From: Trebonia sp050013875
GTDB taxonomy: Bacteria > Actinomycetota > Actinomycetes > Streptosporangiales > Streptosporangiaceae
Direction of reading: 5' to 3'
NCBI GenBank assembly: GCA_050013875.1
Contig: JBEKEK010000038.1
Span: 1 to 64,000 of the forward strand
Length of the DNA stretch: 64,000 bases
Position 1 is the stretch's first letter; each line of letters opens with the position of its first letter. Made by a program: the position numbers and the translations under genes. Under the pieces are notes generated by a model. That model saw nothing but the letters and a program-made list of their open reading frames with translations, was not told the origin of the DNA and searched no databases. Positions 36,184 through 43,993 of this stretch are shown piece by piece.

Positions 36184-36948
36184 GGCCGGCCGCAGTACCA
36201 CCTCGTCGGGCGCTCCCGCCTGCAGGATCTCGCCGCGGTCCATGACCAGGAGCCGGTCGGCGAAGGACTGCGCATCGGAGAGCTGATGGGTGACGAGGAC
36301 GGACGGCACCGATCGCTGCGACGCCAGGTCCTTCACCAGCGCGGTGAGTGACCGCCGCAGCGCCGCGTCGAGCGACGCGAACGGCTCGTCGAACAGCAGC
36401 GCGTCGCAGTGCGCGAGCAGCAGGCGGCCGAGCGCCACCCGGTGCCGCTGCCCGCCGGACAGCCGCGCGGGCATGGCGGCCAGCAGCCCGTCGATCTCCA
36501 GCGACGAGGCGATCTCGGACAAGTCTCTCCCGCCCAAGCCCGACCCTTCGCCGGCCGGGCCGGACTGCCCGCCGCCGGTGCCCGCGCCCGAGCCGGCCAG
36601 CCGCGCCGACCGCGCCGACCGCGCGTAGGTCAGGTTCGCGCGCACCGTCAGGTGCGGGAAGAGCCCCGGGTCTTGCCGCAGCAAGCCAACCCGCCGCTGC
36701 CACGGCGGCACCGCCACCACCGGCGCGGCCGTCGCCGTCAGCACCCGGCCGCCCAGCTCAACCCGGCCGCGGACGGGATTGACCAAGCCGGCGATCACCT
36801 CGAGAACGGTCGTCTTGCCCGCGCCGGAGGGGCCGAACAGCGCGACCCGCTCCCCGTCGGCCACCGCGAGCGCCGCCCGCACGGTGAAGTCGCGGCGGTC
36901 AACCTCGGCGTCGACGTTCAGCACGCGCGCTCCAGACGTAGGCGGCAA
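35830..36948 (-). CDS. ABC transporter ATP-binding protein, molybdate/tungstate type
   Basis: A 372-aa ATPase: Walker A GPSGAGKTT, signature LSGGQRHRVALGRLLL, Walker B ALLFDEPFASLD, and a C-terminal TOBE-like half. It energises uptake through the permease at 36899, whose 3' end overlaps its 5' end by 50 bp. The ATG at 36948 and a GTG at 36924 (VLNVDAEVD) are both possible starts; the second removes part of the overlap. Its 3' 354 bp are antisense to the extended subtilase frame. Confidence 0.85.
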   Translation of the reverse strand: MPPTSGARVLNVDAEVDRRDFTVRAALAVADGERVALFGPSGAGKTTVLEVIAGLVNPVRGRVELGGRVLTATAAPVVAVPPWQRRVGLLRQDPGLFPHLTVRANLTYARSARSARLAGSGAGTGGGQSGPAGEGSGLGGRDLSEIASSLEIDGLLAAMPARLSGGQRHRVALGRLLLAHCDALLFDEPFASLDAALRRSLTALVKDLASQRSVPSVLVTHQLSDAQSFADRLLVMDRGEILQAGAPDEVVLRPASRRVAELVGYLGFVPVAWAGVTGSGVGWSGVVAGVHPDRVVPGADPARGLVVTGTVTAARPSGAGWEADVGVGDAPFTCRLPSRPPGPEVSVTVLDPPYFGPDGALLAAGIQTGRRL

Positions 36949-37684
36949 GCGGCAGCGGCAGCGCCACCACCAGCAGGACGAGGGCGTACGGGAGCGCGGT
37001 GTACAGCCCGGTCTCCTGCAAGGTGGTGAAGATCTGCAGCGGGATGCCGAACGGATGGTAGGCGATGATCACCACCGCCCCGAAGGCGCCGATCGCCCGC
37101 GCCCACGCGACCGCCAGCGACATCGCCAGCCCGGGGGCGGCCAACGGCAGCGTGACCCGCCGGAACACCCGCGACGGCCGGTCACCGAGCAGCCCCGCCT
37201 GCTGCTCGAGGCTGGTGTCCACGCTGGCGAAGGCGGCCTGCGCGCCGAGCACGTAATAAGGCGCCGACTCGTAGACCTCGGCGATCACCAGGGCGAGGAA
37301 CGTGTTGGTGGCCGAGGCGTGCAGCCAGCTGAGAATCGAGCCGATCCAGGTGTAGGGGCCGACCATGAACACCAGCAGCAGCCCGATCACCAGCGGCGGC
37401 AGCAGCAGCGCGCACAGGATGCCCGCCTCCCAGACCCGCGGGAACGGCAGCCGGTCCCGCGCCAGCATCCACGCGAGCGGTGTGCCCGCCAAGATCAGCA
37501 CCCCGAGTGTCACGGCGCCCGACTCCACCGACGTCACCAGCGGGTCCAGGTCCCCCGGCCCGGTCAGCGCGGCCCAGAGGTCGCCCGGCGACATCCGGCC
37601 GATCAAGGTGATCACCGGGCCGAGCAGCGCGATCCAGATGACCGCCGCGCCCAGGATGGAAAAGCCGGCGGAGATGGAACGCAC
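36899..37684 (-). CDS. ABC transporter permease, molybdate/tungstate type
   Basis: A 261-aa protein with about six membrane helices (ILGAAVIWIALLGPVITLIG, LLPPLVIGLLLVFMVG, ALPYALVLLVVALPLPLAAYVW) and a ModB/WtpB-type coupling loop (FRRVTLPLAAPGLAMSLAVAWARAIGAFG). The start is taken as GTG at 37684, preceded by GGAGGACGCGGAG; the frame continues upstream but without membrane-protein character. It lies between the binding-protein and ATPase genes of the same operon. Confidence 0.88.
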   Translation of the reverse strand: MRSISAGFSILGAAVIWIALLGPVITLIGRMSPGDLWAALTGPGDLDPLVTSVESGAVTLGVLILAGTPLAWMLARDRLPFPRVWEAGILCALLLPPLVIGLLLVFMVGPYTWIGSILSWLHASATNTFLALVIAEVYESAPYYVLGAQAAFASVDTSLEQQAGLLGDRPSRVFRRVTLPLAAPGLAMSLAVAWARAIGAFGAVVIIAYHPFGIPLQIFTTLQETGLYTALPYALVLLVVALPLPLAAYVWSARAERRRRG

Positions 37685-37722
37685 GCGTGCTCCGCGTCCT
37701 CCGCTTCCGTTCTGCCCAAAAC

Positions 37723-37765
37723 GGGGCGGCCAGGAACGGGAGCTATCCCCGTCCCTGGCCACCCC
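37723..37765 (-). terminator. Intra-operon hairpin between binding-protein and permease genes
   Basis: Two long complementary arms (GGCCAGGAACGGG region against CCCCGTCCCTGGCC) form an imperfect stem of about 17 bp, in the 100-bp gap after the binding-protein stop. It probably attenuates read-through so that more binding protein than permease is made. Confidence 0.5.
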
Positions 37766-37784
37766 GGAAGAAGCGGCCTGCGGG

Positions 37785-38867
37785 CTAGGAGCCCAGCTCA
37801 CTGAGGATGTCGGCCGGGACGGCGCTCTTGTCGCCGACCACCGTGGGCGTGATCAGCTTGAACCCTCCCGCCTTGTACTGCGCCAGGCCGGTCGGCGACA
37901 GCGTGTACTTGATGAACGCGATCCCGGCCGGAGTCGGCGTGCCGATCGTCGTGATGTCGATGACCTGCGGCGATCCGCTCTTGGTCATGCCATTGGTGAG
38001 CTTAACGGTCGCCGTCGCGTACGTCGAGGCGAGCGCGGCGTCGCCGAGGTTGATCGCCGTCGGCAATGGGATGTAGTCCAGGTGCAGCTCGACCGCCTGG
38101 GTCACGAACGCGCTCGACGCGTCGAGCTGGCCGGACTCGAGGGTGGAGTCGAGCGACGACTCGGCGTAGATCTGCGAGCTGTTGGAGGTACCGGGGTCAC
38201 TCGTGCCGAGGATCTTCGACACCGTGTCCGAGGGCAGGTGGTAGTACTTCTGCGCGAGCTCGAGCATGTAGATGAAGTCACGGCCCTGCGGGTCGGTGTT
38301 CGGGTCGGTGCGGCCAAGCTTGAGGCCCGGCGTCTGCAGCAGCGTCGAGAAGAGGGTGCTGAGCGGCTTCGAGCCGTCGGCGTAGGCCTTGAACTCGCTG
38401 GCGTACTTGGACTTCGGGTTGTACGCGATGACCATCGAGGTGCCCGCGTACGGGATGTACCACTTGGTGAACTTCGGCTGCAGCGGCGTGATGTTGTCGC
38501 CGCCGACCGACTCGAAGACGTTCGGGCTGATCTCGCCGGCCGCGATGTCGGCCTCGAGCGTGCCCGAGGCGTTGCCGGTGCCGGAGAACCCCGCGCCGGT
38601 GGCGGCGGTGAAGGCCGGCTTCACGACGTTCTCGTTGAGGTACTCAAGGGACGAGGCGTAGGCGACGTTCGCGGTGCCGGAGACGGCGGTCGAGCTCGCT
38701 GACGCGGACGTGGACGCAGATGCGGACGCGGTAGCCGACGCAGACGTGGACGCTGCGGTCGACGAAGACGACGAAGACGAGCTGCTGCAGGCCGCAGCGG
38801 TGAGGCCGAGGCAGGCTAGGCCGGCCACGACGGCGAACCGCCGGGCTGAAGTCCGGAAATTAAGCAT
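37785..38867 (-). CDS. Tungstate/molybdate-type ABC substrate-binding lipoprotein (WtpA/ModA-like)
   Basis: A 360-aa lipoprotein with lipobox LTAAAC (about residue 27) and a Ser/Ala/Thr-rich spacer of ~40 residues. Then come ANVAYASSLEYLNENVVKPAFTAATG, LEADIAAGEISPNVFESVG and IPYAGTSMVIAYNPKSKYA, the pattern of oxyanion-binding proteins of the WtpA/ModA group (N..YA.SL, GE..PDVF-like). The ligand is probably tungstate or molybdate; sulfate is less likely. The start is the ATG at 38867; an upstream in-frame GTG/ATG would spoil the signal peptide. Confidence 0.82.
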   Translation of the reverse strand: MLNFRTSARRFAVVAGLACLGLTAAACSSSSSSSSSTAASTSASATASASASTSASASSTAVSGTANVAYASSLEYLNENVVKPAFTAATGAGFSGTGNASGTLEADIAAGEISPNVFESVGGDNITPLQPKFTKWYIPYAGTSMVIAYNPKSKYASEFKAYADGSKPLSTLFSTLLQTPGLKLGRTDPNTDPQGRDFIYMLELAQKYYHLPSDTVSKILGTSDPGTSNSSQIYAESSLDSTLESGQLDASSAFVTQAVELHLDYIPLPTAINLGDAALASTYATATVKLTNGMTKSGSPQVIDITTIGTPTPAGIAFIKYTLSPTGLAQYKAGGFKLITPTVVGDKSAVPADILSELGS

Positions 38868-39037
38868 TCCCCGACGATAGCCAGCCCCAGTTGCGTAGCG
38901 CAACAACCCTTGACACCTCGGGCGCGCCATCCCCCCTGGTCAGAGCCAGCTAACGGCAGCGCCACTCGCTTGCATTGGGATCTTTCTGTTATCAGTATCT
39001 TGCTGTTAGCCGCCCCCGGTCACCGGTGTGGTGCCGG
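38868..39037. promoter_or_regulatory. Promoter region of the oxyanion transporter, with a palindrome and two motif relatives
   Basis: A palindrome GTTGCG-tag-CGCAAC at 38890-38904 sits 23 bp before the binding-protein start and is a good operator candidate. Two relatives of the interspersed motif follow: TCTTTCTGTTATC (38981-38993, one mismatch) and TCTTGCTGTTA (38998-39008), 17 bp apart in direct orientation. No molybdenum-cofactor riboswitch was recognised. Confidence 0.45.
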
Positions 39038-39499
39038 TTAGATTAAGAGCGCCAGCCAACCGGTCAGCACGTCGGGCTGGTCCTGGGTGCGGAATCGGAG
39101 GCGGAACTGACCATCCGGTTTGGGTTCGATGCTGAAGCAGCCGATCTCATCGATCTCGGCGCCGGTGGTCTCGCCCGCCAGCGTCTGGGTCTCGACCGTG
39201 CCCGCTCGCGGCGGGACGAGCTGCCCGAGCAGGGCCTCATCGGTGACCTCGACCTCGATCGAGAACAGCGCCGAGGCGAAGGTGAGCGCGCGGATGGTCG
39301 CGGCCTCCGACCGCAGGCTCGCGCTCAGCCCGGCGTCCTGCTGGGAGTCGTAGACGAGCTGCGCGAGCTCGGCGTCGATATGGTGCCAGGCGTAAGCGCT
39401 CCGCGCGGCCGCGATGAACGCCGCCGGAACGGCCGCGCGGCCGGCTACCGCCGCGCGGAGTTCCGCCAGCAGTTGCTCGTCATCGGTGTTTTTATTCAC
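39038..39499 (-). CDS. Small protein downstream of the sigma factor, function unknown
   Basis: A 153-aa acidic cytosolic protein. The N-terminal part is helical (DEQLLAELRAAVAGRAAVPAAFIAAARSAYAWHHIDAELAQLVYDSQQDAGL), the C-terminal part is beta-rich (TRALTFASALFSIEVEVTD, IGCFSIEPKPDGQFRLRF, DVLTGWLALLI). It starts at GTG 39499 after GGAGGCGAG and overlaps the sigma gene by 8 bp. I recall similar proteins beside sigma factors and CHAT-type genes in actinomycetes; it may control or be controlled by the sigma factor. Confidence 0.6.
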   Translation of the reverse strand: MNKNTDDEQLLAELRAAVAGRAAVPAAFIAAARSAYAWHHIDAELAQLVYDSQQDAGLSASLRSEAATIRALTFASALFSIEVEVTDEALLGQLVPPRAGTVETQTLAGETTGAEIDEIGCFSIEPKPDGQFRLRFRTQDQPDVLTGWLALLI

Positions 39500-40166
39500 G
39501 TGACTCGCCTCCGGTGATGAAGACCCAGGAAACCGGATGTCCTGCGTCTGGAGTAAGCCCCGTGTGCCCCGAACGCGCCGTGCTGCCCGCCTGCAGCGTG
39601 TCGGAGAGCCCGGCCAGCTGCGGTGACCGGCGCAGCCGGTCCAGGCAGCGGCCGCGCATCGGCCCGATGCTGCCCGGCGGGATGCCAAGCCGGGCGCTTA
39701 TCTGCGCGTAGGACAGCGGCGGGTCACTGACGAGCAGAGTGAGCAGCCGCCGGCTCTCCTCGGGGAGCTCGGCGAGGGCCGCGCGGAGCCGCGCGTGCCG
39801 TTCGGCCCTGAGCACCTCTTCCTCGACCAGCTCAGGATCGGCTTCCGCCGCGAGCACGCTGTCCTCCGGCTCGCCGCCGAAAGGCTCGCATCGCTGTGAC
39901 TCCTTGAGCAACCGCACACATTCGCGCCGGGTCGTGGTGGACAGCCAGCCGGGCAGGGCAGCCGGCTCGCGCAGCTTGCCCAGCTGCTTAACCAGGCCGG
40001 TCCAGATCGTCTGGCCGACGTCCTCGATATCGGCCGCGGATAGCCGGTAGCGGGCGCAGATGGACCAGACAAGAGGCGCATACCTATCGACTATCTCGTC
40101 CCACGCACCCTCGTCGCCGGCCGCGGCACGGCCGACGAGGGCGACGACATAAGGATCATCACGCAC
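39492..40166 (-). CDS. Sigma-70 family (ECF-like) RNA polymerase sigma factor
   Basis: A 224-aa protein. Region 2: DEGAWDEIVDRYAPLVWSICARYRLSAADIEDVGQTIWTGLVKQL with TTTRRECVRLLKES. Region 4: LRAALAELPEESRRLLTLLVSDPPLSYAQISARLGIPPGSIGPMRGRCLDRLR. It directs RNA polymerase to a special promoter set. The start is GTG at 40166 after CAGGAGCTTTCC; the frame runs further upstream without sigma similarity. The C-terminal ~45 residues past region 4 are extra. It is coupled to the 153-aa gene. Confidence 0.85.
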   Translation of the reverse strand: MRDDPYVVALVGRAAAGDEGAWDEIVDRYAPLVWSICARYRLSAADIEDVGQTIWTGLVKQLGKLREPAALPGWLSTTTRRECVRLLKESQRCEPFGGEPEDSVLAAEADPELVEEEVLRAERHARLRAALAELPEESRRLLTLLVSDPPLSYAQISARLGIPPGSIGPMRGRCLDRLRRSPQLAGLSDTLQAGSTARSGHTGLTPDAGHPVSWVFITGGESRE

Positions 40167-40332
40167 GGAAAGCTCCTGTGGCGTGGTGGCGGCAATTCTC
40201 TTGCCCTTACTTGCCCGGAGGGAGCATGCGGCCGCCAGATACACCGAATTTAGACGTATCTGGCCGACCGCGAAACGCACCGTCAGTATGTATTCGCGAT
40301 CATCGGAACCGGAGATAAGGAAGTGATCTCCA

Positions 40333-40839
40333 GTGCCCAAGGTTACCTGGTACGACGTGCTCGGGGTTACCAGCGGCGCCTCGGCCGTCACCCTGCGCCG
40401 CGCCCACGACGAACGGCTGCTGCAGCTCCGCTCCTATTTCACCCCGCCCGCGCCCGCGCCATCGGCGCCCGCGCCGCCGACTTTGGGCCCGCCATCCCCG
40501 GTGGTCAGCGCCGCATCCCGGGCGGCGGCAGCGGTCGAGGAGGCGTGGCGGGTCCTCGGCGACCCCGGGCAGCGCAGGCGCTATGACGCCCTGCTCGGCC
40601 CGCACTCACCGGTACCGCCCCGGCACCGGCTGACCGTGCCTGACGTCCGCGGCCTCTTCTACCGGCCCAGCCAGGCGGTCGCCGCCACGGCCGGGCTGCG
40701 GCTCGCGGTGATCCGGCTGACGCCTGACCCGCTCCCGGTCGAGGGGCTGGTCGTCGGGCAGTCCCCCGGTCCGGGGGAAACGGTGAGCTGCCGGTCCACG
40801 CTGACTGTCGAAGTCTGGCACCCAGCGCGTAGTCGGTGA
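40333..40839 (+). CDS. J-like domain fused to a PASTA domain
   Basis: A 168-aa protein. Residues 5-85 resemble a DnaJ J-domain: WYDVLGVTSGASAVTLRRAHDERLLQL, then AVEEAWRVLGDPGQRRRYDALLG. The HPD tripeptide that activates DnaK is missing and replaced by a Pro/Ala-rich loop (residues 37-57). Residues 100-163 are a PASTA domain (LTVPDVRGLFYRPSQAVAATAGLRL, VVGQSPGPGETV). PASTA domains usually bind cell-wall fragments outside the cell, but there is no signal or membrane helix. It is divergent from the sigma gene, 166 bp away. Confidence 0.7.
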   Translation: MPKVTWYDVLGVTSGASAVTLRRAHDERLLQLRSYFTPPAPAPSAPAPPTLGPPSPVVSAASRAAAAVEEAWRVLGDPGQRRRYDALLGPHSPVPPRHRLTVPDVRGLFYRPSQAVAATAGLRLAVIRLTPDPLPVEGLVVGQSPGPGETVSCRSTLTVEVWHPARSR

Positions 40840-41072
40840 CGGTCCAGGCCGGCCGTCCGGTGCTGGCACCAGACGAGGAGCCGGTGACGGGGTGGGGCGA
40901 AGCAGCCGTCCGTTCATTATGACTGGCTTGCTCTTTTCCGCTTTTTGGACTTTTCTCTTGGGTTAAGCGCACAGACGACGCGGGCCGTGGTTGGGAAACC
41001 CCCCAGTGACCGGCCGCCCGGCCGGGGCGGATGATGGCCTTCGAACTGTGGATACACCCGGGAGGGTTCTGC

Positions 41073-42182
41073 ATGAAGACGCGAGCAGCGGTGCTCAGGG
41101 ACATCGGCAAGCCGTTCGAGATCGTCGAGCTTGACCTCGACGAGCCGAAGACCGGCGAGGTGCTGGTCCGGTTCGCCGCCTCCGGGCTCTGCCACTCCGA
41201 CGATCACCTGCGCACCGGCGACATCCCGGTGCGCTACCCGATCGTCGGCGGGCACGAGGGCGCGGGCGTGGTGGAGCAGGTGGGCATAGGGGTGACCCGG
41301 CTGGCCGTCGGCGACCACGTGGTGGCGTCGTTCCTCCCGGTCTGCGGCAAGTGCCGGTTCTGCGCGCGCGGTCAGACCAACCTCTGCGACTACGGCCGCT
41401 TCCTGGTGGACAACTGCCTGCCCGATGGCACCTTCCGCTACCACGAGGGCTCGGCCGACTTCGGGCAGATGTGCCTGCTCGGGACCTTCTCGCAGCGCGC
41501 GGTGCTGTCGGAAGCCTCGGTAGTGAAGATCGAGGACGACATCCCCCTCGAGCTCGCGGCCCTGACCGGGTGCGGGGTGCCGACCGGGTTCGGGTCCGCG
41601 GTCAAGGCGGGCGAGGTCAAGCCGGGCGACACCACGCTGGTGTACGGCGTCGGCGGGGTCGGGGTCAACGCGCTGCAGGGCGCGTCGATCGCGGGCGCGC
41701 GGCACGTCATCGCGGTCGACCCGGTGGCGTTCAAGCGCGAGTCCGCGTTCACCTTCGGCGCGACCCACGCGGTCGCCAGCACCGAGGAGGCGCAGGCGCT
41801 GGCGCTCGAGCTGACCTGGGGCGTGGGCGCCGACCAGGCGATCGTGACCATGGGCGTGGTGACCGAGGACGTGGTCTCGGCCGCGTTCGCCGCGATCCGC
41901 AAGCGCGGCATCGTGGTCCTCACCGGGCTGGCGGGGCCGGGCGCCAAGACGGTGAACGTGTCCGGGTTCGAGCTGGCGCTCTTCGAGAAGCGGCTGCAGG
42001 GTGCGCTGTTCGGCTCGTCCAACCCGTTCGACGACATCCCGCGCATCCTCGACCTGTACCGGGCGGGCAAGCTCAAGCTGTCCGAGCTGATCACCACCCG
42101 GTACACCCTTGACCAGGTCAACGCGGGTTACGAGGACATGATGGCGGGCCGCAACATCCGTGGCGTCATCATTCACGAGTGA
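41073..42182 (+). CDS. NDMA-dependent-type (mycofactocin-associated) Zn alcohol dehydrogenase
   Basis: A 369-aa MDR enzyme. Catalytic Zn: C40-H41 (SGLCHSDDH) and H61-E62 (GGHEGAG). Structural Zn: C91, C94, C97, C105. Cofactor motif VYGVGGVGVNALQGA. The extended loop after the structural Zn (DYGRFLVDNCLPDGTFRYHEGSADFGQMCLLGTFS) marks the NDMA-dependent/Rxyl_3153 group, whose bound NADH is recycled through mycofactocin rather than by exchange. It fits the mycofactocin locus 3-9 kb away. The start is the ATG at 41073 after GGGAGGG. Confidence 0.85.
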   Translation: MKTRAAVLRDIGKPFEIVELDLDEPKTGEVLVRFAASGLCHSDDHLRTGDIPVRYPIVGGHEGAGVVEQVGIGVTRLAVGDHVVASFLPVCGKCRFCARGQTNLCDYGRFLVDNCLPDGTFRYHEGSADFGQMCLLGTFSQRAVLSEASVVKIEDDIPLELAALTGCGVPTGFGSAVKAGEVKPGDTTLVYGVGGVGVNALQGASIAGARHVIAVDPVAFKRESAFTFGATHAVASTEEAQALALELTWGVGADQAIVTMGVVTEDVVSAAFAAIRKRGIVVLTGLAGPGAKTVNVSGFELALFEKRLQGALFGSSNPFDDIPRILDLYRAGKLKLSELITTRYTLDQVNAGYEDMMAGRNIRGVIIHE

Positions 42183-42206
42183 CCCTGTTACCTCTACGAT
42201 GGGCGC

Positions 42207-42980
42207 ATGAACCCGCTTTCAGGCGTGCTGAGCGAGGCGTGGACGCTCTACAAGCGCCACGCCTCGCATTTCCTTCTGATCTCGTTCGCGATCTACCTGG
42301 CCGTCGCCGTCATCACCGCGCTGCTGAGCCTGGCCCTGGGTTCCTTCGGCGCCGTCATCGGCGGTCTGCTCAGCCTGTTCGGCACCTTCCTGCTGCAGGC
42401 CGCGCTGGTCAAGGCGGTGCAGGACGCCCGTGACGGGCGGATCGATCTCGACCTGCGCGCGACCGTGAACGCGGCGCTGCCGTTCGTCGGCGCTGTCGCG
42501 ATCGCCGGGATCTTCGCCAGCATCGCCATCGGCATCGGGTTCGTGCTGATCATCGTCCCCGGGCTGATCCTGCTGACGTTCCTGTCGCTGATCGTGCCGG
42601 AGATCGTGATTGGCGGCGCCACCGCCTTCGAGTCGTTCGGGCGGAGCTGGCGGACGGTCCGCGGCTACGCGTGGCACGTCTTCGGTACCTACGTCCTGGT
42701 GTTCATCATCATGATCGTCGCCGAGTTCATCGTCGGGCTGATCCTGCTGGCGCTGCCGAACGCGGCCAGGACCTTCATCTCCGACATCGTGGTGGGGACC
42801 CTGGTCGCTCCGTGGCTCGCCGCCGTGGTCACGCTGGTCTACGACCGGCTGAAGATCGCGCACGGCCAGCCACCGGAGCCGGGCTACAGCGCACCGGGCG
42901 GCGGGACCGGGGCACCCGGTAACGGGTACGACACACCCGGTGGCGGCGGGTACGGGTCGTACGACCCTAGTTCGGGCTGA
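42207..42980 (+). CDS. Multi-pass membrane protein with a Gly/Pro-rich tail
   Basis: A 257-aa protein with about five hydrophobic segments (FLLISFAIYLAVAVITALLSLAL, GFVLIIVPGLILLTFLSLIVPEIVI, VFGTYVLVFIIMIVAEFIVGLILLAL) in the manner of YciC/glycerophosphodiester-phosphodiesterase-membrane-type actinobacterial proteins. The last 35 residues are Gly/Pro/Tyr-rich (PGYSAPGGGTGAPGNGYD). It lies 24 bp after the alcohol dehydrogenase and overlaps the convergent LON gene by 14 bp. Confidence 0.65.
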   Translation: MNPLSGVLSEAWTLYKRHASHFLLISFAIYLAVAVITALLSLALGSFGAVIGGLLSLFGTFLLQAALVKAVQDARDGRIDLDLRATVNAALPFVGAVAIAGIFASIAIGIGFVLIIVPGLILLTFLSLIVPEIVIGGATAFESFGRSWRTVRGYAWHVFGTYVLVFIIMIVAEFIVGLILLALPNAARTFISDIVVGTLVAPWLAAVVTLVYDRLKIAHGQPPEPGYSAPGGGTGAPGNGYDTPGGGGYGSYDPSSG

Positions 42981-43644
42981 ACTGCTCGTGGGCGTAGTCG
43001 GGGGCAGGCCGGGAGGTGGTGGCGCGGAGGATGGCGGTCTCGCGGACCAGTAGGGAGCGCTCCAATCGCAGGCGGCTCAGCGCGTCCGGGGCGGCGAGCA
43101 GCGACTGGCGCTCGGGCAGGTCAATGATCATCGCGGCGCCGATCACGTAGGAGAGCAGGACCGGCTCGTCGGGCAGGTCGGCGACGCTGATCACGCCGCC
43201 GCCCTGGTCGGCGAGGGCGTTCAGGTAGGCGCGGAACCCGGCCTGGACCTGCCGCACCACCACCGCCGCCGCCTCGGCCGCGCCCGGCTCGGCGACGCCG
43301 TCAGGCAGCAGCTCCACCGCACCCCGCAGATACGGCCGCGACTGGTCGGTGCTGACCAGGCGGAACCGATCGGTGCCGACCGTCTGCAGGTCGTAGCGGC
43401 CGTCGGCGTGCGGCGCGACCTGGCGCACCACCGCGACACAGCCAACCTCGTGCAGCGCGGCCGGGCCGGCCTGGCCGACCTCGCGGCCGGACCGGATCGC
43501 GATCACCCCGAACTTCCGGGGCTCGGGCCCGGCCAGCAGCTCGGCCACCAGCGTGCGGTACCGTTCCTCGAAGACGTGCAACGGCAAGCGCATGCCGGGA
43601 AATAGCACGGTCGACAGCGGGAACAGAGGCAGCATCTCGCTCAT
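42967..43644 (-). CDS. LON substrate-binding-domain protein
   Basis: A 225-aa cytosolic protein matching the N-terminal domain of Lon proteases only (MLPLFPLSTVLFPGMRLPLHVFEERYRTLVAELL, FGVIAIRSGREVG, GCVAVVRQV). It has no ATPase or protease domain. Such stand-alone proteins are common in actinobacteria and their role is uncertain; substrate recognition for proteolysis is one idea. Confidence 0.85.
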   Translation of the reverse strand: MSEMLPLFPLSTVLFPGMRLPLHVFEERYRTLVAELLAGPEPRKFGVIAIRSGREVGQAGPAALHEVGCVAVVRQVAPHADGRYDLQTVGTDRFRLVSTDQSRPYLRGAVELLPDGVAEPGAAEAAAVVVRQVQAGFRAYLNALADQGGGVISVADLPDEPVLLSYVIGAAMIIDLPERQSLLAAPDALSRLRLERSLLVRETAILRATTSRPAPDYAHEQFSPN

Positions 43645-43762
43645 ATCGATGAAAGTACGTCCAGGGAACTGTGCCTATCGAAGTGCGATTGACGCCCGGG
43701 ACGTCGCGGGGTAAATCCGTTTGCCGGGTCGCAAAGGCGTGCCTTAGTCTATCAGCAACGCG

Positions 43763-43990
43763 TTGACGGAGCCGAGTAGCCGGGGACCACGCGGGCCGAG
43801 AGAGCCGCCGGAAGCTGTGAAGGCGGACTCGCGCCCCCGATAGTGAAGACACTCCCGAGCGTTTTGCAACAATATTTTTCAACAAGGCCGCCCGGCCCGT
43901 CCGGGCGGCGAAGGCGCGGTGGCACCGCGAGTTAGCCCTTCTCGCCCGCGCCAGTCAAGGGATCACTCACGTAGTCCGCAGGAGGACTAA
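43763..43990 (+). ncRNA. T-box riboswitch, probable Asp (GAC) specifier, before an AspRS gene
   Basis: Stem I elements are visible: GAGTAGC near 43774, AGAGAGCCGCCGGAAGCTGTGAAGG-type distal arm at 43799-43825, and the specifier strand TGAAGACACTCCCGAGC with GAC at 43848-43850. A strong hairpin (GCCGCCCGG/CCGGGCGGC) lies at about 43887-43909, then the T-box GGTGGCACCGCG at 43918-43929 that pairs with the uncharged tRNA end. Finally TAGTCC (43972-43977) and GGACTA (43984-43989) can pair around the ribosome site GGAGG (43981-43985), suggesting control of translation. Uncharged tRNA-Asp should open it. Confidence 0.75.
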
Positions 43991-43993
43991 GCG

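Noticed and set aside
30100..41000. Mobile genomic island carrying the protease module
   Set aside because: No integrase, transposase, tRNA or attachment repeat was found at the borders; base composition does not clearly differ outside the AT-rich gap.
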